This document shows positions 56,163-64,000 of a DNA stretch of 64,000 bases, one piece after another; within the stretch, counting starts at the first letter, position 1; the number at the start of each line of letters is the position of its first letter. The stretch is taken from positions 435,351 to 499,350 of the forward strand of contig VXBP01008287.1 in the NCBI GenBank assembly GCA_013400115.1, in the 5' to 3' direction. Position numbers and translations under genes: made by a program. The DNA comes from Rhinopomastus cyanomelas (taxonomy: Eukaryota > Chordata > Aves > Bucerotiformes > Rhinopomastidae). The notes beneath the pieces were generated by a model. The model saw only the letters and a list, made by a program, of their open reading frames with translations, did not search any database and was not told the DNA's origin.

Positions 56163-57960
56163 TAGACACACATATGAAAGTGTTTGTACACATACATTTA
56201 TACACATGCGTGGGTTTTTTTGCCAAGCAAGGATACTAGGAAGGAAGACTGAGCTATAATCACAGAATATCAAGGAATTTAAACCAAAGTATTCCTGGAT
56301 TTGGGAAACGTCTACACATCAGCTCTCAAAGTGGTTGGTTCTACTGCACTAGGTCAACATCTACAGTTTGAACCTGGCAGAAAATCATGAAAAACTTTGG
56401 TCCTGAGAACAGCTTTGGGACAGAGCCTCATCCACAAGGCTTTCCATGAGCTGCAGAGAACTTTGGCTAATAGCCCAGAACAGCTATTTTCAGGCTAGCT
56501 AAGGACCAAGTGCTCCTACAAGTGAGTAGCATAAAGAGCAAGTCCAAGTCGTAAAAATACTGTACTAGTAGTTGAGAAGGTTAAAATACAAAAGTAAGTG
56601 AGGAAACAGATTAAGGCCAAACAGTCATATCACAAACATCAGGTCTCATGCAGTTACAGGTCCTTATCTACAGCAGGGACAGTTGTTATCTCAGAATTCA
56701 CATGAAAACCAAAACTGCAGCCCTCAGACCCCTTACAATAAGGTCAGACTTCCAGCCAAACTTCATTCCCTCACATAGTTTTTAGTCCAACTGCTCTTTT
56801 TAAAAACCTCCCAAGCATACTGGCCCTGGTTTTCATATCTGCATTGATGCGTAATAATCAGGTCAGATCTACCCTCCAACCTACTCCATGTAAAATCCTC
56901 TGTGCACTTTTACTGCATGGTATCTGCTGTTCCAGAAACACAGTTACCATCTCCAGCTTTTAATGCAGTGCTCATTACTTATTTACTAGCTCCACAGACC
57001 CAAAAGATGCCTGCTTCTTTTCATGACTTGCTAAGACTGTTAAGGGCATTTTTGTCTTAATTGCCACTAATTCATATTAAGGGTCCTTGGTCATGCTCAG
57101 CAATAGCTGTCTCTTTGATCAGCACCCGGGTCCAATACCACGAGAACAGCCTTCCAAGAAATAGTCAGCTGTTCTGTCTTCCATCATCCTAACTGAAGAC
57201 TCTGCCAACAAAATGGCTAGAGATTTCATTACCTTTGCTATATTAAGCTCTTTATAGACTTCAAGCTCATCTATATTAAATCTTCTCCACACATTTTCCC
57301 TTACACTCTCCAAAACTCTATCTCAGGGCTTGCTTCAAGTTATTCAGTGGTTATTCTTACATCTAAGAAGAGGTTTAACAACTAAGATCTCTGCAGCTAA
57401 TTTGGACCTAGGGGTTACCTGCAGAAAAAGTAACGTCATCCCTGCATTTAACAAGCATTAGTTTCCTCTAAGGTGTTCAATCCATTTAACAATAATTTAG
57501 TATAATCTAGAATAATCTAGTGTATTTACTGACTTCCCAAGATGATCCTGAGCTAACAACTGGGATTAATTTTCTTCCAGTTTATGCACTGTTTAGAGTT
57601 TGGGTTTTTATTTGCAGAACCTTCTGGTCTCCAACTCTCTCTTGAGCTATATTTCTTCTCTCTAGTGATAGTTAACTCCCCAGCATGGACAAAAAGGAAA
57701 TGTAAAACATTCAAATTCACACCATTCTGATAATTTAGTGATGAGCGTATTAATCCCTATACAGCCACATGAAAAGTACCAGGAATAATACTTCAGCATC
57801 TCTCTAGCTTAATCTTTTGCTGAGGATGAAGTGGAAAGTGTAACTTTTGCCATTTCAACTACCTTGCAATCCATGAAGATTCTTTTTCTGCTGAAAGTCA
57901 GTTAGTGACAAATACACACCCTTAAACTTCCTAAATGCTACAAAATAAGCATACAAACAC
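56163..57960. other. Unannotated DNA
   Basis: Nothing recognised. Confidence 0.4.
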
Positions 57961-58005
57961 ATAGATAGATAGATAGACTATAGATAGATAGACTATAGAT
58001 AGATT
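57961..58005. repeat. GATA microsatellite with CTATA interruptions
   Basis: GATA units broken by GACTATA at regular spacing, so that a 15-base unit (GATAGATAGACTATA) can be seen. Confidence 0.92.
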
Positions 58006-58059
58006 TATATCCTGATCACATCCCTGCCCTCTCTTGAGCAGCTATCAATTCAAGTCTCT

Positions 58060-58588
58060 CCCCTCTGAGACCACATCTAGAATATTGTGTCCAGTTCTGG
58101 GCCCCTCAGTTCCGGAAAGACACAGAACTGCTTGAGAGAGTCCAGCACAGAGCCACCAAGATTATGAAGGGAGTGGAACACCTCCCTGATAAGCAAAGAC
58201 TGAGGGAGCTGGGTCTCTTGAGCTTGGAAAAAAGGAGAGTGAGAGGTGACCCCATTAATATTTATAAATACGGAAAGTGTGGGTATCAAGAGGATGGAGC
58301 CAGGCTCTGCTAAGTGGCATCCAATGATAGGACAAGTGGAAACAGGTGTAAGATGGAACATAGAAGGTTCCACATCAATATGAGAAGGAACTTCTTCACG
58401 GTGAGGGTGACAGTGCACTGGAACAGGCTGCCTAGGACAGTTGTGAGTCTCCTTCTCCGGAGAATTTTAAAATCCACTTGGACATGTTCCTGTGTGCCTT
58501 GATCTAGGGGATCTTGCTGTGGCAGGGGGATTGGAGTAGATGATCTTGTGAGGTCCTTTCCAATCCCTAATGTTCTGTGAGTCTGTGA
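58060..58588 (+). mobile_element. CR1 LINE, 5'-truncated
   Basis: It starts in the VRPHLEYCVQFWAP region (GAGACCACATCTAGAATATT) and continues through ERVQHRATKIMKGVEHLP-type sequence. The frame 58314-58502 shows MEHRRFHINMRRNFFTVRVT. The 3' UTR has GATCTTGCTGTGGCAGGGGG and the tail TGTTCTGTGAGTCTGTGA. Common subfamily of this window, moderately preserved. Confidence 0.95.
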
Positions 58589-59340
58589 TAGTTTTTATAG
58601 AGCAAATTAGACATCACAGGCTGTGTGGAGAAGGGAAAATGCTGCAGCATTTCTTCCATTCTGGTTTCTCTCTTCCTCAGAATTGGGTATCTTCACTCGG
58701 AATTTATGCAAGCTTCCAAGCCAAAGCAGTTTCCAGAGGCTCTGGGTCTGTGCAGGACATTCTGTTTTCAATAATGCAGCAGGAACACTATCAGCCCCTG
58801 GTACTTTATTAGCCCTGAGAATTGTAACTGTTTCTCAAAGCTCCTCAAAATGTGGTATTTCTACAAAACAGCTGAACTGTCTGGATTACAGCCAGCAACC
58901 CTTTTTTTCCCACCTCACTATTAAAGAGATCACAGTATTTTCTCTATCTTTTTACAGTTACACTACAGTTTCCCATTTTGTCCTTAATCATGCTCACTCA
59001 CTTCTCCACAGATGGATATTCTTGTAAAATGCATCCACATTATTACTTCTTCTCTTCTGTCATCTCTACAGTGCTTTATTATCTGGTGTGTCATTTAACT
59101 TTGGCTTTATTGTCATTCTCAGTATCAGGTGGCTTCTCATTCCAAAGACAAATAATTGTCTCTGCAATCGCCCTCTCAACAGAAAGTCTCCACTGTTTTT
59201 CTAAAACAGCTCTCATTTACTATCAAGTGTCTTAAAGCTGCTATGAGCTGTTATCAGCAATGCCTGCTGGATATATCAATTATTTTGTCTTGTCCCACAG
59301 GCTCACACATTTTATTGCGCTAGGTCATGCCCAGCATTGC
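58589..59340. other. Unannotated DNA
   Basis: Three overlapping plus frames (58570-59235) of up to 134 aa have no recognisable domain. Confidence 0.4.
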
Positions 59341-59921
59341 TCAACCACCTCCCTGGGCAACCCATTCCAGGCTCTCACCACTCTCACAGTGAAGAACTTC
59401 CTCCTCACATCCACTCTAAATCTACCCATCTCCAGCTTTGCTCCATTCCCCCTAGTCCTGTCACTACCTGACATCCTAAATACTCCCTCCTCAGCCTTTT
59501 TGTAGCCCCCTTCACATACTGGAAGGCCACAATAAGGTCACCTGGGAGCCTCCTCTTCTCCAGACTGAACAGCCCCAACTCTCTCAGTCTGGCCTCATAG
59601 GAGAGGTGCTCCAGCCCTCTGATCATCCTCATGGCCCTCCTCTGCACTCGCTCCAGCACATCCACATCCTTCTTGTAATAAGGGCTCCAGAGCTGGACGC
59701 AGCACTCCAGGTGGGGTCTCACCAGAGCGGAGTAGAGGGGAGAATCACCTCCCTCGACCTGCTGGCCACACTCCTCCTGATGCAGCCTAGGATCCGGTTT
59801 GCCTTCCGGGCCGCAAGTGCACACTGCTGGCTCATATTGAGCTTTTTGTCCACAAGCACCCCCAGGTCCCTCTCCTCAGGGCTACTCTTCAGCCAGTCAC
59901 TGCCCAGCCTGTATTTGTGTT
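59341..59921 (-). mobile_element. CR1 LINE lacking its 3' end
   Basis: A minus-strand copy begins abruptly inside the ORF2 end (CCACCTCCCTGGGCAACCCA), with no 3' UTR. It extends up through the minus frame 59824-59405: SALVRPHLECCVQLWSPYYK, VLERVQRRAMRMIRGLEHLS and LRELGLFSLEKRRLPGDLIV. At the right it stops at CCTGTATTTGTG and meets a plus-strand CR1. The missing 3' end implies post-insertion deletion. Confidence 0.93.
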
Positions 59922-60034
59922 TAAGGCTGGGCTGGATGAGGCTCTGGCCAGCCTGATCTAGGGTGGGGTGTCCTTGCCCATGGTAGGGAAGTTGGAACTG
60001 GATGATCCTGTGGTCCCTTCTAACCCTGACTGAT
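59922..60034 (+). mobile_element. CR1 LINE 3' UTR fragment, old subfamily
   Basis: GGCTGGGCTGGATGAGGCTC, GGTGTCCTTGCCCATGGTAG and GGATGATCCTGTGGTCCCTT form the typical old CR1 3' UTR. It lacks terminal repeats and runs straight into a second CR1 tail. Confidence 0.85.
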
Positions 60035-60035
60035 T

Positions 60036-60120
60036 TGGTCTAGGTGATCCTGCTGTGGCAGGGGAATTGAACTAGATGATCTTCTGAGGTCCCTTCCAAT
60101 GCCTAATGATTCTATGATTC
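60036..60120 (+). mobile_element. Second short CR1 tail in tandem
   Basis: TCTAGGTGATCCTGCTGTGG, GGTCCCTTCCAATGCCTAAT and GATTCTATGATTC are the last 85 bases of the common subfamily. It follows the older tail in the same orientation, probably inserted at or into its 3' terminal repeats. Confidence 0.88.
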
Positions 60121-61742
60121 CAAGGATTTTCAATTATGGATTTGACTTAAAAAATAACTGGCAAGGCCCCTTGAGCACTTCCTTCCTTTTCATCAAGATA
60201 CCCTGCAAACAAATTATTACCTAACCCATTTGTATGAAAACAATAGAAGGGGCAGTGGGTGCAATTCTTCTCTTCCTTGCAAAAAGGCAGCAGGAGCTAC
60301 CCCGAAAACCAATGGTTAATTTGCAGTGAGCTCATCGGCATGAACAATGCTGACACTTTCCCTGCCAAGAGCAATTCTCTGTAAAGGGACTTCCTGGACA
60401 GATAAGGCTAAAGCAGCCTCCTGCCTGTGTTGTTATTCCAGAGCCTAACTGGTGAAACATATGGATGTTGAGCAACTCCTGGAGACCAGCTCAGTGCATG
60501 AGGCAGCTCAGGGGAGATCTCTTTACAATTAGCACCTCGAGCTTTTGTACCAAGGGCTTGAGCAATCTTACATTTTCTCCCTTTTTGGGGACTTTTTTCC
60601 ATTTCTTTGGAATCTTAAGGCAGCTTCTATGAACAGGCTTAAGCAAGACAGGCCATGATGAAATAATTATGAAGTTTACCATCTTGCCTGAGCAAGGACT
60701 GTATATTGAAAAATTCACTTATAAAAATGTCACTTGACTGCTCTGCATTCACGGTTGGGATTAATCACTGACAAAGACAGAACTCTAACACTCTGGATAC
60801 TCTGTGCCTACAGCCAGTTGTTTTCTTTAATAATGGGTTTTGCTTAGAACAGTAGAGTCAGGAACATAAGGGAGGCACTGAGAAAAGCTACAGCAATTGT
60901 TTGAAAATAGGAGCGTGTTTTCTTCTAGAAAGCTCCTAAACATCATTTTTGATAAATCATTGTAGAGTCTATTAAAAGTTTACAGGACTTCTGAGAGCAG
61001 TTACAAATGCCTATGAAGTTACACCCTCTGCGTAGATTTGAGGGATTCTGGGACACTGTGTACTCTCTTCAGGGATTCATCCACAAGCCTGCTAAGGATG
61101 GCTTTGTCCTTCCCAGAGCCTTCTCTCTGCTAAGCCAGCCAGGCTCCATTTGCTTCTGCAAGCATCATTTTCCCATTAGAAATGATATTTTTATTACTCT
61201 CCTATCATGCTGAGCAGTGGGGGATATTACTTCTCCAACAGCTGGAGTGCAAGGCCTCTTACCCTGTGGGGATTTGGCAGTTACCAGTTGCAAACTAAGT
61301 GGAGCAGTAAGCAAGCTCCACATAGAGGATGTCTTTACTGTCAGCTAATAGCACTCAGATCCCTCCATTCCTGCAGAACTAAAACCAGGCCACTATTTTG
61401 CTTTCTTAGGAGACAATAGGTCTCTTTCTCCCCTCCTCCCAAGCAGGCCAGGCACAATAGCTCCAAAATGAAAACCTTTTGTGCACATGTATTATTTGAT
61501 TTCAAGCTGCCTAGAGTATAATGATGACTTTTTCAGCTCCTTGCAGCAGCTGCCAGCATTTCTAGATAGCCTGCACAAGGAGATGGGAGCACTGAACATC
61601 TTTGTGTGTGTTGTTCATTCTGATTTTTATTTTTAAAAAACTCCAAACATTCAAAATCCTGTTTAAGAAACTGCTGCCAGCCCTCCTGGTAACCCCACTG
61701 CACTTTCCTTATGGAAGGAAGTTCCAGAAGGAGACCTACTGT
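60121..61742. other. Unannotated DNA
   Basis: No gene or repeat recognised. Confidence 0.4.
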
Positions 61743-62112
61743 TGAATCATGGAATCGTTTAGGTTGGAAAAGACCTTCTACATCATCAAGTCCAACAATT
61801 AACCCAACTCTCCCAAGCCCACTTCTAAACCCTGTCCCAAAGCTCCAGATCTCAATGACTTCAACACATCCAGGGATGGAAATTCAGTCTCCTCCCTGGG
61901 CGGACTGTTCCAAGGCCTGATGACCCTTTCATTAAAGACGTTTTTCCTAATGTCCTACCCAAACTTCCCCTGATGAAACTTGAGGTCATTTCCTCTTGTC
62001 CTGTAACTCATTACTTGTGAGAAGAGACCAACACCCACTTCTCTCCAACCTCCTTTCAGGTAGTCGTAGACAGCAATAAAGTCTCCCATGAGCTTCTTTG
62101 ACTTCAGTTGTA
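61743..62112 (-). mobile_element. CR1 LINE, 5'-truncated
   Basis: It begins TTGAATCATGGAATCGTTTA and GTCCAACAATTAACCCAACT (the subfamily also at 1358 and 9631), then the ORF2 end with CCCTGGGCGGACTGTTCCAA. The coding remnant is heavily mutated and the right edge fades near 62112. Confidence 0.92.
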
Positions 62113-62401
62113 AGGCTTGTTGACCCTTTGCCAACCTTCACTAACCTATTCAGTGCTAAAACAGAAACTTGCAAAGCCACGGGGACACTCCAGAGATAGA
62201 ATGGCAAAAAAATCCACAAAACCTCTCAGAAACAACAGAAATACTCAGACTCACACAACAAACATTATTCAGAAAAGAATAAGACTCATATAGCCCACCT
62301 ATCTTCCTCTCATCCTTTTCCATCACTTCAGTCCTTCCTTAAGAGAGAAGATCCTGGAACTCCCCCCTGGGTGCGGTTACAGCCAAGTATAAGTTACCAT
62401 A

Positions 62402-62650
62402 CAATCATAGAATCATGGAGTGTGTTGGGTTGGAAGGGACCTCCAAAGGTCATCTAGACCAATCCTCCACAATAAGCAGGGACATCTCTAACCAGAAGAG
62501 ATTGCCCAGCGGCCTAGCCAGCCTGACCTTGAATGGCTCCAGGGATGGGGCCTCCACCACCTCTCTAGGCAGCCTGTTCCAAGGATCCACCACCCTCAGA
62601 TTCAATAACCTGTTCCTCATGTTCAGCTTCAATCTACCCTTTTCTACTAC
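62402..62650 (-). mobile_element. CR1 LINE 3' fragment
   Basis: ACAATCATAGAATCATGGAG and GGTTGGAAGGGACCTCCAAA begin a tail of the same subfamily as 3412-3655. The minus frame 62632-62450 reads LRVVDPWNRLPREVVEAPSL. Truncated close to the ORF2 end. Confidence 0.92.
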
Positions 62651-64000
62651 TAATGCAGCATCAGGTGTCTATGCAAGGGGCTCTGCAGGGCTTAAATTGT
62701 GGGTCTTTTTAAGGGGATGAAGGGGAGGACTCAAGGTCTTGGTTCAATCAATTGCTATAGGTTGTCCTAGTAAGAGTGACCTGAGCAATACCTGATGAAC
62801 TACTAGATGACTACATTGTTCTTGAAGCAAGTGAAGACTAGGCCTGAGGTTTAATGCCCTTTTCCACTTTTCTCACTGGATGAGGTCTGTGCTGTACTTG
62901 GAGACTGTGAGCTTGTGAAAAAGGCATCTTCTCAAGTTCTTGCTAGACCCATTATAAAATTTTCTATTTCCCTAGTGATTTTAGGCTTCAAGGACAGCTT
63001 CTGCCTCATAGGAAAGGTCAGAAATACATGCCAAGGGATGTACTGTAACTGCAGGCACCTTGTCTTCCTAGGGAACAGTTGGTTCTCTACATCTTGCACC
63101 ACTGCAGAGGTTTGTGGGTTCCTCACTTGTCCTGCTTTAGCAAACTCCTTGGATACAGGGCAGCACATGCTGCCAGCCTCATCAGTTGAACACCTATAGC
63201 AAACCTCCCTGTGCTTATCCAGGCACAGCTAACATGTGGCTTCTGCCTTACCCTAACCATGCTCCACTGATGTTCTGAAGCTCTGAGGTGGCTCTTTGGC
63301 CACCTCTCAGGCTTAGCCAAAGGAACCTCTGGCTTCCCAACAGATGATGCAATTAAAGCACAGAAAGCTGGAGACAGGATCTCAAGAGATGACAGTATGT
63401 TTGAAGGCACAAGACCCTGCCTTCAAAGTACCTGAGTATCTGCACGAATGGCTTTGAAAGTCCATGCTCTGGTTGTGAGAAGGATTGAATGTCTTGGAGT
63501 AGAGATCTCAGAACTGAGACACTTTTTAGTAAACAGTAATGGCCATGTTCTCAACAGCTGAAGATTTTAGAGGCCTGAAGTGTGAGATTTCACCTTTAAA
63601 CTTTTATGTGCAGTCACTTGCTCCTCGGAAAGCCAGACAGAACAGAGCAGGGACTTCACTGGTTCATTGTTCTACCATCTCATTAAGCATGTGAAGAGGT
63701 GATTTGCTCTTCTGAAGGATTATAAACCTATTACCTCAAGTTTGTCATGCAAACAATTATTTCTGGAGAAGGGTGTTTGTAAAGGACTTTTGTTTCTAGG
63801 TTTGTTCTGCTTGGATAGGAGGAAGGAGACATTCCAAACCTGGAGTGTTGCTACACCCCATCTTTCGAAGAGAGAACAGGATCCCAGCATCTTCTGGCTT
63901 ACAGCCCTGGAGTCAAACTTTCTCAGCCTCACCAAGGCCCAGGTCTAGCTCGCACAGTAATTCCTACTGTTTGCAGGCTGCTGCTACTCACAGCATGCTG
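62651..64000. other. Unannotated DNA to the window end
   Basis: No gene or repeat recognised. Opposed frames at 62915-63410 have no family resemblance. Confidence 0.4.

Noticed and set aside
1..64000. CRISPR arrays, operons, phage or bacterial islands
   Set aside because: No regularly spaced repeats or prokaryotic coding density; all repeat content is of vertebrate type.

Overview
The window is vertebrate nuclear DNA, almost certainly from a bird. The main evidence is that it is saturated with copies of the avian LINE CR1 (Chicken Repeat 1), in both orientations. Most are 5'-truncated and end in the CR1 3' tail with its short repeats of the type ATTCTGTGATTCTATGA. I delimit about 30 CR1 segments by eye. 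Their hand-summed length is roughly 13 kb, about one fifth of the window. That is well above the usual density in chicken or songbirds and fits CR1-rich lineages such as woodpeckers and relatives (Piciformes). The order-level guess is inference only.

No host protein-coding exon, tRNA, CRISPR array, operon or other prokaryotic feature can be supported. The longest open frames (35973-36584, 28415-28801, 15240-15635) are decayed CR1 ORF2 pieces. The other frames match nothing I recognise and are of a length expected by chance. The window reads as an intergenic or large-intron segment.

Layout. At 0.4-6 kb there is a cluster of CR1 fragments, including one CR1 inserted inside another (1761-1843 within 1358-1965). 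At 6-13 kb the DNA is mostly unique, with three old CR1 pieces. Around 13.9-14.8 kb lie remnants of a much older MIR/CORE-SINE-like amniote repeat, with a longer one at 25.7-26.0 kb. At 15.0-16.6 kb there is a long but internally deleted and 3'-truncated CR1 on the minus strand that keeps 5' UTR, ORF1 and the start of the reverse transcriptase. At 19.5-30 kb come truncated CR1s, including two minus copies that share their truncation point. At 34.4-37.2 kb lies the most interesting area: a 5S rRNA-derived fragment fused to a CR1 3' tail (34467-34616), a short CR1, a 36-base assembly gap and the longest ORF2-bearing CR1 (35298-37147). From 37 to 64 kb, mostly unique DNA is interrupted by CR1 fragments, several in head-to-head pairs, and by GT, GATA and A-rich simple repeats.

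How the parts relate. CR1 is an autonomous non-LTR retrotransposon. ORF1 encodes a coiled-coil and esterase-like RNA-binding protein, and ORF2 encodes endonuclease plus reverse transcriptase that recognises the 3' tail. No copy here looks able to move. The 5S-CR1 chimera has the architecture expected of a SINE, or of a one-off template-switch product, using CR1 machinery in trans. The two long CR1 copies share a near-identical tract of about 290 bases and a common stop codon, which points to recombination or to a shared defective source.
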